DNA of 64,000 nucleotides from Epiperipatus broadwayi (GCA_028023455.1 JAQFVV010000153.1:1219212-1283211); one strand, 5' to 3'; counted from the stretch's first letter, positions 47,937-59,240 are shown. The notes: generated from the sequence alone by a model not told the origin. Translations and numbers: made by a program.

Positions 47937-49297
47937 TGGTACAAATATACATATTAGCATTTGGTAAAAGCTAGGAAAAAGTAAATTTAATGATCTTATT
48001 AAAAAGACAAAATTATTTTTTTTTTTTTAGTGGGTATAATTTATTTTTTTTAAATGTACAATGAAAGTTAAATTTTTCATCCATATTTTTTTTATCTAAT
48101 TAAAAATAAAAGTAAAAATTGGAGAGAACAAAAGACACACAAATTACTAATCCACATAAGCTAAAAGAAAAATATTTTAGCTAATTAAAGATGGCTGAAA
48201 GACTTAATAAAAAAGAGAACTTTGTAATTAAAAAATGATAAAGAATGTACAAGATTATAAACTAAAGCGTCATGATAATAATAACATGCACATGGTCTGA
48301 AAACTGGGCCTCGAGTGTAAAAAGGAAGAGACCAGTTTGATCAGAATCTTGTTTGTCTGTTTTTCCTATGGGTGGTCCTGGATAATAAAAATATATATCC
48401 AGGACCACTCTACACTGAAAATAATTCTGCATGATGGAGTAGGCTGGGGCTTTGCTGACATTGTTCCTGAAGATGGACAGCAGAAAAGCTTTCATGACTA
48501 ACCATTAGGATAGAACACGATCAACTTGTAACCAATGGTTGAGCTCATTCTCCCACAGAAAAAACAATGCATGGTAACTCATAACCTTTATAAATTTACC
48601 AGTAAGCTATGATTCATTATTCCCGATTGTGACTAAATTGTCGGCAAACCATTCTAAAAAATAAGCTTAAAATAATCCCAATAGAGACTTTAATTTTATT
48701 GTTCAAGAGACTCTTGTTTACCCAAGAACTTTAATTGTTTAACTGTTATTTTTTATTAATGGATTCATGTCTGGATTAGCGTTTGTTCTCTCCAGTTTTA
48801 TTTAATTAATAATTTATCTTTAAACATTTTAATTTGTTAGAATAAAAATATTTATTTCTAATATCAACTTTTCATTTGTACATTATTAATAATAATTATG
48901 TTTATTATTAAATTTTATAAGATGAGTTTATTAGAACAGATAATTTACCTTTGTCAGTATGTGTTGACTAAGCTCCAATAATAATAATATTTAAAAAATA
49001 ACTCTAGTTACAGTACAATATGATGCCGATTCTTTTAAAAACATTTTTCTTTTTAATTTTCGAGACACAATGTGACAGATTTCAGCGGATTCTTATAGGA
49101 ATCCTGGCACCCTTATAAAAGAAATAAAAGCTGATTCCATCGATAGTGTAAATCATAACAATTACTAGGTAGAGTTGATCAGAAAATATAGTTATGTTTT
49201 TAGAAATAGGAATAAAACTTTCTTCTTTTTCCATAACTTGATCAACTCACACATTTTATGTGTAACAGAGACCTAGTCAGATGGGCAAAATGTGTCA
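47937..49297 (+). repeat. 3' LTR (putative)
   Basis: Starts TGGTACAAATATACA and ends AAAATGTGTCA. TATAAAAG lies at 49114-49121. The opposite-strand frames at 46225-46425 and 48262-48495 are the same LTR sequence read twice. Confidence 0.65.
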
Positions 49298-49298
49298 G

Positions 49299-49367
<69 letters not shown>
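49298..49367. repeat. (TA)n microsatellite
   Basis: About 70 bp of TA, interrupted once by CACA. Confidence 0.95.
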
Positions 49368-49369
<2 letters not shown>

Positions 49370-51025
49370 AACCAGCTCACTCTGAATAAACTTTATTTTT
49401 GCTGAGTTTAAATACCTTTTAATCATTTTAATATCACTTGGCTTTAATAAGCTTTAATATCTACATTTTAATAGTTTGATTACTTATCTCTGGATAATTA
49501 CTATTTTATAATTTCAATATTAACATTGTTTATTAGAAAAAAACCTTTATAACTACTTTTAAAATAACTTTTTGGACAACTTTGACTGCACTTTGGAAGC
49601 ACTTGATATATTAGTATTTTGTTGTTATTGGAACAAGCTTAATTTATTCTTACTGAGCTGACTTTATCTTTTTTATAGTGTTACTTATTATATTTTCAAT
49701 ATCTTTTGGAATCTGAACTTTAATATGTTTTAACATTTCTCTTATTAAACTTATAATGCTTAATATGCTTAATACTTAACTTCTTTATTATACTTGTTGA
49801 TAATTATTGTTTTATGTCTTTAATACTATGGGAACAGTCCATCCATTCAAGAAGAGGGGAGATACCATTGGTAGCATGACCATCAATGTTATCCATGGCT
49901 ATATTAGGCTGTACAAAGCATAACACAATCACATTTTCTGACCATAGCTCACTTTGACTGCTGGAACAAAACCTGCCATCCAAAGCATTTTATTTGTTTT
50001 GAGAATCAAATCCAGGTACCAGCTGACCATATGTTATACAGCTGCATACTTCATATGACAGGCACACAATCCAGTGCTTAAAATATCCCAAGCTAGTTTC
50101 TACTCTTAATCAGAAGGTTCAGCCCATTAACTTAACATTTATATATTTGTAAATAAATGGTGACAGAATGACAAGAGAGAGAATACACCAAATAATAATT
50201 AAGAAAACACTAATATTTATTTATGCATGACATATCTAACACAATATAAAATAACATAATAAAATTATAAATCATTAGCTCAGACTAAATTTATATAGTC
50301 CTTCGTTAGAGTTCATTTCATTTAAAAAATATCAAGGGTCTATAGACAATGATCAAATATATTTACCTAGGCTTTTATGATATTAGATGACACAGTTCAT
50401 TTGTTTTTGATTTGCATCAGACTTACTTTACAACCTATTGGATTTTTGGTCTCCATTGATGGTTTCTGTGCTTGTCTTCAATTCTGAGACTCAACAATGG
50501 GAGAGAGAGAGAGTAGTGGCAACATCTATTTTATGATATAAGCATTGGTTCCAGGCAAGGACAATTGATTTTAGCAGAGGACCCTGGGCCTGAAACCAGT
50601 CAAACACTTCTAAGGTGGTTAAACAATGCATGTTGCTATTTCTGTGGCTTATGCAATAATATTTTTTGCAGTAGTAATGACTGACTCTATTTTGTCCTTA
50701 GATTTCTGAATCTCTGGAGCATGAATAATGTAATCAATCAATGCCAGCATTTACAGACCCAAGAGTGGAATAATAATAATAGGTGGTTATGATGTTTTTA
50801 TACTATTTTTCTCTCCTCTTATTTTTTTCTCTATTATAGCTTTTAAATCTAACAAAGATTGCTAGGAACAGTCAAAACTGTAAAGAATAAATAAATATAT
50901 TTTGCTTTAAAGTGTAAGATGAGTGAAATGTTATTATTATGTTATATAAAAAAGCAAAAATAAAGAAGGAAAGAGAAAATATTGAAGATTATATAAACTA
51001 CACATACTTATTGTATTTTTATATT
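49368..51025. other. AT-rich non-coding stretch
   Basis: No gene recognised. A short family E-like piece (GAACAGTCAAAACTGTAAAG) lies at about 50867-50886. An (GA)n run sits at 50499-50512. Confidence 0.45.
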
Positions 51026-51131
51026 GTACTATTTCCATCATCTAATGTGTATATTAAATGTCTTTAGAAAAACTTAGCTATATTTAAATATTCCAAATAC
51101 ATTCAACTATTAGTAATAACACATCAAACAA

Positions 51132-51193
51132 GTTAGTATATGCACAATGTTTTGAGAGGTATTATTCTCCCCTCTTCTTCAGGTGTTGCTAGC
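51132..51193 (-). ncRNA. Hammerhead-like motif in PLE-1 3' UTR (copy 2)
   Basis: The minus strand has CTGAAGA, a helix II-like AGAGG/CCTCT, then CAAAAC where CGAAAC would be expected, then ATTGTGC. The G-to-A change again fits CpG decay. Copy 1 supplies the intact GAAA and a GTC triplet but has lost the CTGANGA box, so the two copies together suggest an ancestral hammerhead. Helix I is poor. Confidence 0.45.
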
Positions 51194-51216
51194 CTCACCT
51201 GTGACAGTACTAGCAT

Positions 51217-51289
51217 GGTATTCAAACCTGGTTTCTTAGATTCTTAATTATTAAATTTTAATATAACACTCTAACCAACTGAGCCATCC
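51217..51289 (-). other. tRNA-like segment in PLE-1 3' UTR (copy 2)
   Basis: On the minus strand, GGATGGCTCAGTTGGTTAGA matches a tRNA D-arm with a perfect Pol III A box (TGGCTCAGTTGG), and AGGTTTGAATACC near the end matches a B box. The total is 73 bp, the length of a tRNA. The anticodon arm is AT-rich and unconvincing. Best read as a tRNA-derived segment carried in the PLE 3' UTR, not a tRNA gene. Confidence 0.6.
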
Positions 51290-51299
51290 TTCCAAAGGC

Positions 51300-51700
51300 A
51301 ACAGTCAGTAGAAATTTCATATACTTATCTATGAAGTTCCTCCTGTTTTCTCCACTTTTTTCTAAGAACAAAGTTGATTAGTGGTTTCTATATATTATGT
51401 ATAGTCACCCTAGGTTAACTTATGGAATTTTTTGCTATTGTCATGTGAGCACCATCTTTAAATTTTCTTCTTTGTAAAATTTCTTATCTATCAAATATTT
51501 CTGTATTTTCCCAATTGAACATGTTCATTGGTACATACTTTAGACACATCTGTTTTCTCTCTTCTAGTCATCATTTTATGTTCTTGCAAGTGCTTTTCAA
51601 TGGGATGACTGGTCTTACCAATATATGTTCTTCCACATTCACATGGTATTTTATAAATGCAGTTTTTTTTCAGCATTTCAAGTTTAGGCTTTGTAGATGT
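51300..51700 (-). pseudogene. PLE-1 polyprotein C-terminus (GIY-YIG endonuclease), copy 2, broken
   Basis: The open part (51676-51491) reads KKNCIYKIPCECGRTYIGKT, then SHPIEKHLQEHK and a Thr-Asp-Val-Ser stretch. This covers the C-x-C of the PLE-type linker and the GIY-YIG core (Y-I-G-K-T with the downstream H-x-x-E-H). Compared with copy 1, about five residues are missing after TDVSK. The frame then breaks at the W-E-N-T tail, whose remnants (WENTEIF, RRKFKD, KPLINFVLRKKW) continue to about 51320. The reverse transcriptase part is absent. It cannot encode a working endonuclease. Confidence 0.78.
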
Positions 51701-51720
51701 TAGAATCCCTCATAGTGTGG

Positions 51721-53196
51721 TATTGCTCTGGAAAGCTGTTCTAATGTTATACTAATTGCAGATTTTTTTAAATTTGTCTGCTATTTTTGGAATGTATGGG
51801 TACACTACAGTACCAAAAATTGTCTTTTCTCTCCAACTTTTTGTTACATTTTACATACACATTTCATTATATAACTACAATTAAAATTTGTTATATATTG
51901 TCATATTGTACATGTTTACTAATTACATTTTTAATTGCCAATACTTTTACATACAATTTGTTTTATTTAATTACATTATCTGTACAATTTGTTCTATTTG
52001 AAACAGGTTTTTTTATATAGAGACTTTCTTTTATCATTCTTTCCCTGTATAATTTTATTTTGTCTAACATTTACATCTCAAATCTATATGCCCAAATTGT
52101 TCACTATGTATATTAACATTTGAATTTTTATCACTTAAATGTTGTTTTAACCTTATCTTTAATTTATTTTTTGTTGTACTTATATATGACACATTCCTAT
52201 TATTTTTTTTACTTTAACATTTCATCAACTCGAATTCTAGATTATGATCATGGTAGGCAAATTACTCATATATATATATTTAAATTTTTCAATTTATAAA
52301 AATATCTGTTGAATGTTTATATGATAAAACTGTAAACACTTGCTGTATTCATTAATGTATTCAAAAGTGTACACTTTTGAATGTAATCTCTTGATTGTAT
52401 ATAGAGTCTATTATTTATAAAGAATTGAGAAAGGCTGCTAACTTGCTTTTTTAAAAGACATTTATAGTTAGTTAAGGGATAATCTGATAAAAAGCTTTTT
52501 AACCTCTGGAAAATTGACTACACTTTTTTTAAAAAAATAATAGAAAGCTGTAATAGAATTTGATAACTGGTTTTAAATTATATCTATATTTGTTTATGCT
52601 TTCTGTATGTTTTCCAAAGAAATTAGTGATGAAAATATAATATTATTACAATTAAATTAAAATATGATGTATGTAAATTTTAAATCTTTTATTGTATTTT
52701 ATATAACAATTCAAATATGTTATATAAATAAATTAATATATTTCACTGATATGTGGTTTGAATAAATCTAGCATAAAGTATGTGTATTATTAGAAATATA
52801 AGTTAAAAAGTTTAATCACTTATTTTTATGTAACAAGTTAAATATGTTCAGAAATTTCACGCACACACATGTATGTGTGCATAAATCTGTCAATTGTATT
52901 GTAAATACCAATACTTGTCAAATATAACACATATGTAAAATTGAATCATTTTTTGTTATTACTGAATATCAATTGAAATGTATTCCTTATATATCATAAA
53001 ACGCATGTCTGTATGGGGATATATATATATGCGTTTATAGACACTTATTAAGAAATATTGTAAATCAATGTAATAACTTTAGTTGTGTATATAATTTTGT
53101 ATATTATTCAAAATCAGAAGCCTGATTCTGCAGATCATAATATCATTTATTTTTTGTTATTAATAAACTTGTATTTAACTGTTAAAATTGTATTAA
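51721..53196. other. AT-rich non-coding stretch
   Basis: No gene recognised. A perfect 24-bp palindrome lies at 52359-52382 (half-site ATTCAAAAGTGT). Confidence 0.45.
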
Positions 53197-53210
53197 ATCA
53201 TAATTTCGGT

Positions 53211-53300
53211 CAAGCATTGGTGGTTGAGAGGTCAGCGACAGCTGCTTTACAAGCAGTTGTCCCGGATTAATGGTTTTGCTTCCTGGCTGATGCTATGACA
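53211..53300 (+). repeat. tRNA-derived SINE, subfamily 2, decayed
   Basis: GGTGGTTGAGAGGTCAGC, then GCAGTTGTCCCGG, a B box decayed to GGTTTTGCTTCC, and a GATGCTATGACA-type end. The flanks AAATCATAATTTCGGTCA (about 53195-53212) and the similar 53311-53330 may be an aged target duplication. Confidence 0.85.
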
Positions 53301-53654
53301 TATGGGGGGAAAATCATCATTTCTTGGTCACATAACAGTAGTGGGGCTTGTGTTCTCTGAGCTAGATTCGAGCATGAGGTGAATAGATAAATGGGAATGT
53401 ATTTAGTGCTTTTGGGCATCCAGAAATGATCAATCATCGTCCTAGTTGGTGCAAAAAAGAATACACTTTAAAGCCCATGCACTATCTTTTATTTTAGTTT
53501 AGTCTTATTAGAAGTTATGGCCAATACATTAATAGTATTTAAGTGGCCAGAGCATTGATGATGATCAGCATGTTTTAATATCTCAGCATTATTGTTTAGA
53601 TTTTCTAATTCTAATGGATGAGCACTAAGTTGATGCATCCAAGTTATGTTTAAA

Positions 53655-54035
53655 TTCATGCTTTCTGGTCAAAGTGTTTCCACAATCCTCTATACAAGAA
53701 AATGAGATAAAGAGAGAAGTCTTCATGTTTTCCCATCAAATAAATAAATATTGTCTTATGCTTGATTGAGAATAATTTTGAAATATTATATAGTATTAAA
53801 ACATTGGATGTATCTTATATTATATTTCATTCTTTGAATCAATATTGACAATGTTTAAATGGATAAAAACATAATAGATGTCAATTATCAATCTATTTAA
53901 ATTGGTCCTTTCTGGCCAAAGTGTTTCTGACAAACCTCTACATAAAAAAATGAAATGAAGAAAGATAAAAGTCAAGATCTTTTGTCTTTAAATAAAAATA
54001 TATTGTTCTATGCTTTGGGTTGGGATTATTTCAGT
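53655..54035 (+). repeat. Two-unit diverged tandem repeat (~250-bp period)
   Basis: TTTCTGGTCAAAGTGTTTCC near 53661 is matched by TTTCTGGCCAAAGTGTTTCT near 53910. The following AGAAGTC..TTTTCC and AATATTGT..TATGCTT blocks also correspond. Confidence 0.65.
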
Positions 54036-54079
54036 TTTGCATTGAAAGCTTTAAAAGTTTTGTGAATTGATTTGATTGG

Positions 54080-54168
<89 letters not shown>
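54080..54168. repeat. (TA)n microsatellite
   Basis: About 90 bp of TA with one AA interruption. Confidence 0.95.
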
Positions 54169-56140
54169 ATAACTTTTTAAAATTCCTTTTCATATCAAAG
54201 TCTCCTCCAAAGTACTCGAAAAGGAATAGTAAATAAGTATTACCAGCTTTTCCACCTAACTGGATAGTGGTAGTTGTAGTGTGATTTATTGTTGGTTTAC
54301 CCTACAGTCAATAATATCTAAATACATATTTATTTTATCAATCATTGGTAGAAGATTGATTCATAAAATAGCTTCCATGAAAACGAATCATAAATCTGTT
54401 TGACTCTTTAAAAAAAATTCATTTTATATGATTTGAATCCAAACTTAAGATCATTGGCACAATAACTGTTTATTTTACTTTATAGAATAAAATCAAATCT
54501 AACAGTGATATAAGAAACCTGATAAATCATTTGATGTTGCAAACCATAAGTGACAATAGAGTTTCGATTATGGGTCCTTTAGAAAAATAGTTTATTTGAC
54601 ACAAATCAATATGTATTCAAATATAAACCGCCCTCTCTGAGCCTCTGATGCTATAAATATTTTTCTCTATACCACAGATCTTTCGAGTGCCCTAGAATTT
54701 AACATATATAAATATTTATATGCGCGCCAGAATATCTATGTAGTATTCTCAAATTTTGATAAAAAGTAATAAAAGATTTAAAACAATAAAATATTGATAA
54801 AAAAATAATAAACTAGTCAAAAATTTAATTTATTTTTAATATCAGACAACATCTTGGATTGATAAAACCTGCATTCCAGCAGTCAATCTTTCTTTTTCTT
54901 TGATCATTTTTTTACTTATTTTCTTTAAATTTTGTGTACTTTACCTTTCTAACCATCTGTCTTAGACAAAGAAATTACATCCTACCGGCTACACATTTTC
55001 TACATGAACAATGGCAGGCAACAGGTGAACTATTTTTCAGCAGATTTTAGATAAACAATTTTCTAGCGATCTAAACATTCCACTGCCAAATATGGTTTGA
55101 TAAAGACAGCCAAGATATTATCTGGAATATAGGTTTTTCTTCCCCTTATTTTTTTTTTTATAAGACTAGAAGCAGCCGCTTTTATTTTCTTTCTTCTTTT
55201 TTTTTTCACATTTACTCAATTAATTTTTTAAAAATAAAAAAAATAAATAGAAAGTGGTGAAAGTAACAATTTTATGAATGAAAAGCATTATATTGCTTTC
55301 ATTCATAAATTAAAATCATCTATAGCAGATGTATTTTCATCAAAATATATATGTAATCAAAAATATTGTCTTTTTTTTTTTTAATATTTGTACTCTTAAA
55401 GTAACAATACGGAATTATTCCCAACTATAAAATTATCAAATATCAAAAATTATTTGCATAAAATACTAATTAGATTTTTTTAACGCTTAAAAAAATTAGA
55501 GCAAAATTATAATTATTTACATTTTGTGCATAGAATCATCATCAGTAACCATGGCTAAACGTTGAAGTATATGATGCTATTTTTCTTCACTCTTTACTTC
55601 ATTCTTCATCTCATCAATTTACATTTTATGAATTATTCTGCTTTTGTTTATGCTTTTTGTTTATGCTTTGTGTAATACTAAAAATGGGGGTTTTATTTTC
55701 TATTTATTAGTCGTTCACATATGGCCACGCATTTACAGCTTCCATTCTGTGAACTTCAATAAAAAATTATTATTCACGTTTTGTTTAATTTTCACTCACT
55801 AAATTTTACCCATTAATTATGTTTTATAGAATTTTTAAATGACGAGGCCCTTTCTATCTAATCTTTTGGTCATCATTTATATTTCACATCCATAAACTAC
55901 ATAGTAAATAGTTACATACTTACTACATCTATTGCTTTGTTATTGTAATTGTTATATTTTTCCAAATTTTGTCTGTAGGCCTGTAGACACCTTTTGGTTA
56001 TAGATATTATCAATTATATTTTTTTCTACATCACTAATGAACGTCCAAGATATAGAAACTTTTTACATTATTCAATATAAAATATAATTCCATAATTAAT
56101 TTTCCCTTTCCCAAAAGTTAATTTTTTTGACTACATATTT
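54169..56140. other. AT-rich non-coding stretch
   Basis: No gene recognised. Confidence 0.5.
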
Positions 56141-56191
56141 AGTGAAATGAAGTAACCTTTAGGGCAGAGACCACTTCATCAGCTCATCACA
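56141..56191 (-). ncRNA. Possible hammerhead relic upstream of PLE-2
   Basis: The minus strand carries CTGATGA preceded by GTGATGAG, which can pair (with bulges) with CTTCATTTCAC downstream. Helix II is imperfect (AGTGG/CCCT) and GAAA reads TAAA. It is opposite in strand to PLE-2, which starts 30 bp away. Weak. Confidence 0.3.
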
Positions 56192-56223
56192 GAAAAACAG
56201 TAAAAGATAAGCAGCACCTGAAA

Positions 56224-57072
56224 ATGCTATCACGGAGATTTTACATGAACTCCACGCTCTTTCCAACCTCATATTTAATTGCACACGAAGATGAGCAAAA
56301 CATGGTCAGGTATCTGGATTTAAAAATTAAGAGAGAGAATTTAGCATTTGTTTATTCCATGATAATTAAACCCTTGTGCATCCGAGGCTACATCCATCCA
56401 CTCTCAAAATCCCCTAAAGCACACAAACTTGCAGGGCTGTCTGCCTTCTTATTTCGCAATCACCACCTGTGTAAATTGAAGTCAGACAGGAAAAACAACA
56501 TCACCAGCTACATCATGGATTATGATCACAAAACAATAACCAAAAGGATTGCAAGCTTTCATAAAAGACTGCAATAAAACACAAAAGATGACAGACAACA
56601 TCTAATTATACCCTACATCCTACAGTAGCTAAAAATTTCAGTAAAATATTACAGAAGGAATTCAAACTCAGATTCAGAACCCCTCCAAACACAAATAGGC
56701 TCATCAACAATACCAAAGACACAAGAAATATAGAAGAAACCCCCATGTCATTTATAAAATTGTGTGCCCACAGACAGGATGTGATTCGATATATTATGGG
56801 GAAACTCGGGCCACAGTGAGCAATAGACTGGCTCAGCATAGATATATATATATATACAAAGGCTACAACTAAAGGAGAGGGCAGCTCAGTATTTGCTGAT
56901 CATCAGCAGGAGCAAAGCCATAGATTTGAGCCATCTAAAGCCGACATCGTATACACAGAGAGGAATGATGTCAAGAGGAAGATCAAAGAGGCAGGTTACA
57001 TCACCAGCGATGCCATGTCAATCAACAGAAAAGACACATGCTTCATGGTCTCGAAAAGGTGGATGTTGTAAT
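56224..57072 (+). pseudogene. PLE-2 polyprotein C-terminal half (RT end + GIY-YIG), broken
   Basis: The first open part (56224-56577, 117 codons) contains RYLDLKIKRENLAF, KPLCIRGYIHPLSKSPKAHK and AFLFRNHHLC. These are the F-L-D-x-x-I, Y-x-K-P-T..Y-x-H-x-x-S and A-F-L-x-R blocks that close the Penelope reverse transcriptase. After a stop and frameshifts follow FRTPPNTNRLI (R-P-P-N linker), IYYGETRATVSNRLAQH (GIY-YIG motif with its Arg and His, 56789-56842), and, after an interrupting TA run, FEPSKADIVYTERNDVKRK with KEAGYI (the polyprotein tail), ending at TAA about 57070. At least three frame breaks and a (TA) expansion make it non-functional. The N-terminal catalytic RT region is absent. Confidence 0.82.
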
Positions 57073-57109
57073 TTGCATGCATTTGCATAGAATCAACAGC
57101 CTGTAAAAA

Positions 57110-57154
57110 GGACTATGATTATGGAGCCGTAAAGGCCCCGAAAGCGCTAAGTCC
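57110..57154 (+). ncRNA. Hammerhead relic in PLE-2 3' UTR
   Basis: Helix I GGACT/AGTCC (5 bp), a degraded core ATGATTAT in place of CTGATGA, helix II GGAGCC/GGCCCC with loop GTAAA (one mismatch), intact GAAA, palindromic helix III AGCGCT and cleavage triplet CTA. It has the right position (3' UTR) and strand for a Penelope-type hammerhead. The damaged first core box makes it inactive. Confidence 0.6.
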
Positions 57155-57180
57155 ATAAAATAGAAGCTTACTAATAATAA

Positions 57181-57883
57181 ACTTATAGTTTCACCTCAGT
57201 TATTAATTTTAGCTTTTCAGTAATTTAAAAGATAAGCATTATTCCTTTATCTTGGCAATTACTGAGAAATGAAGAATATAGGGTTTGTCTATTCTATTTT
57301 ACTCTCTAGATATCTATTTATCAACTGATAAAATAGTTTCAGTGTATAGCAACCTGAAAATTTTTATTCTATTGAAAATAAATTTGTTTTTAGTTGACCT
57401 GGATTTCAACTCATGTTATGAGCATGACAAACAAATGTGCTATCATTGCTCCAATAATATCTTTCCATAGTCTTATATATGCATATCAAAAATCAATTAT
57501 TCACACTGCTAAACAAGAATTTAAAAATAAATAAATCATTCCTTCCAGTAGCTTTAAACAATCTAGCTAATAAATTTGTAGTAAATTAAATTAAAGATAT
57601 TTGGAAAAATGATATATGTACATATCTTTGTGTATCAAATCAAGTGTTTTTTTTCTGAGTTTTTTATGCATAAGGACAAGCAAGAATCTAATGTTAGCAA
57701 TTCCCCTCTCCCCACTATCATAGCAATAACTAAATTTTAAAAAGCAGGCTGTAAAAAAAATGTTTAATATCAATATCAATAAAGAAAGAGACAAATAAAT
57801 TGGCAAAATCATAGTATATTTGTGTAAATGATTCTACATCTTTAAGTAATAGTGAGATAACTTTAAAATATTATCTTTTTTAT
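57181..57883. other. AT-rich non-coding stretch
   Basis: No gene recognised. Confidence 0.5.
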
Positions 57884-57912
57884 TAAGATATTTGTATCTT
57901 TTTTTTTTTAAG

Positions 57913-58006
57913 TGTCATAGCATTGGCCGGGACGTGAACCAGTAACCCGGGCAACTGCCTGCAAGTGCAAGACAGTCGCACTGACCTCTCGACCACCAAT
58001 GCAAGA
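57913..58006 (-). repeat. tRNA-derived SINE, subfamily 2, with a perfect 17-bp target duplication
   Basis: The minus strand carries GGTGGTCGAGAGGTCAGTGC, then GCAGTTGCCCGGG, a B box with GGTTCACGTCCC, and the ATGCTATGACAC end with a short A-tail (T-run 57901-57909). TAAGATATTTGTATCTT occurs at 57884-57900 and again at 58008-58024. This is direct evidence of a fairly recent target-primed insertion. Confidence 0.93.
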
Positions 58007-58024
58007 CTAAGATATTTGTATCTT

Positions 58025-58781
58025 GTGAAGATGATGCTTTAAAATTATTGATTATTTGAAGATGTTATTCTTTTATAGAATTGCTGAATTATTTTCATCA
58101 ATATATATGTGGGGGGTTTTTTTATATTTTGTAAATATACAAAAAACTAGATTGAAAAAGTGTACAAAAGAGTCAATTGTTTAATTTTTAAAAATGGCAT
58201 TTTAAAGATATCTCATATTTGGAAATCACTAGTCACAAAATTTCTGAATAATTCCTGGTAATAAGCAAAAATCTAATAGTGCAAATAAAATATCTGTTTA
58301 AATTAAAATTATATAATGTTAGCAAATCTCATTTCACATATATTGGAATCTTTTATTTTTTACTTTTTATAGGTTATTTTAAAATTCAATTATTTCACTC
58401 TTATTATTTCTTTGGAATCCAATAATTACTATCTTGAAAAAAAATTATTGATCTTATTAAAATAACAAGTCTTCAAAGACATTTGATACTCCAATAAAAG
58501 ATTAGTATTAATAATGTTATTGGAATTTGATTAATGCATTGAAATACAACCATTACATTTGTAGTCAGCTAACATTGATATTGAACCATAAAATGATAAT
58601 ACTTTAGATTTTGTTCTTGTTTATTTTAATATATGTGTGGTAAATTTAATATTGGTCAATTTAATTAACTGTAATTTTAAACATAGTTACATGTCTTTTT
58701 AGGTTTACTTAACTTCAAAAGCTTTCTAAAAGGCAAATCTCACATAGCCATCTCCACCCCTGCTATGAATTATTAAAAAAA
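58025..58781. other. AT-rich non-coding stretch
   Basis: No gene recognised; the Ty3/Gypsy relic starts at its end. Confidence 0.5.
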
Positions 58782-59240
58782 CATGGGGAATACAACATGA
58801 TGAGGTTTTTATAAAAGTAAAGGATTTACTGGCATTTGAGAAATTATTAGTACATTATTGCTATGAGCAAGAAGTGGTGATTACATTGGATGCCTTAGAT
58901 TTTGGAATCAGTGCTGAAATTTTCTATAGTATATTTAGATATTAACTCCTGTTGCATATGCATTCTGAACACTTTCTGTAGCTGATAAAAATCATAACTA
59001 ATTGGATAAGAAAACTCTTGCAATAGTATTCACATTTATGGACAATTATTTCAAATTTTTACAGACCATTCATCTCAATTGAGGATATCTGGAAAAAATA
59101 AAAAGACTCCAGACTATGCTATTCAATATGCACATGCTGAGGTGGATTAATATCCTGGATTCATATGATTTTGAATTATTATACGAACCCAGAAAACAGA
59201 TAAAGCATGAGAATGCTTTCTAGATCATTAGATAAAAACA
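58782..59240 (+). pseudogene. Ty3/Gypsy RT-RNase H region, decayed
   Basis: Remains of the connection and RNase H domains that remove the RNA strand during reverse transcription. The readable parts run in order: TWGIQHDEVFIKVKDLL, LVHYCYEQ, VITLDALDFGISAE (the D-A-S-x-x-G-x-G-A block), TPVAYAF with stop, TLSVADKNHN, LDKKTLAIVFTFMDNYFKFL (the E-K-E-x-L-A-I-V-F block), and RWINILDSYDFELLYEPRKQ followed by a degraded N-A-D-A-L-S-R. The catalytic D-A is present; the Glu of the E-K-E block is lost. Stops interrupt every block. The order and spacing are those of Ty3/Gypsy elements related to the K02A2.6 type. The upstream protease and polymerase core are missing. Confidence 0.82.

Larger units (their letters stand above)
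45885..49297 (+). mobile_element. LTR retrotransposon relic with 1.35-kb LTRs
   Basis: Two long, highly similar direct repeats (45885-47233 and 47937-49297) both start TGGTAC and end TCA (TG...CA). They flank only 0.7 kb. A primer-binding-site-like sequence follows the first repeat at once. Each repeat has TATAAAAG followed by AATAAA near its 3' end, as expected for an LTR promoter and polyadenylation signal in plus orientation. The internal genes are almost entirely gone. A target duplication cannot be judged because TA tracts surround both ends. Confidence 0.65.
51026..51720 (-). mobile_element. 5'-truncated Penelope-like element, family PLE-1, copy 2
   Basis: Minus-strand copy of the element at 2735-3422. 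In element order: GIY-YIG frame (51676-51491), decayed tail (to about 51300), tRNA-like segment (51289-51217), hammerhead-like motif (51193-51132), and the common 3' tail ending near 51026. No inverted 5' piece is evident here. Confidence 0.75.
56224..57180 (+). mobile_element. 5'-truncated Penelope-like element, family PLE-2
   Basis: Carries the end of the reverse transcriptase, the linker, the GIY-YIG domain, the tail, and a 3' hammerhead relic (57110-57154). It is distinct in sequence from PLE-1 and less AT-rich than its surroundings, as expected for a younger or differently composed insertion. Confidence 0.8.

Noticed and set aside
51217-51289. tRNA gene
   Set aside because: The D-arm and T-arm look right, but the anticodon arm does not form a normal 5-bp stem, and the segment recurs in the PLE-1 3' UTR.
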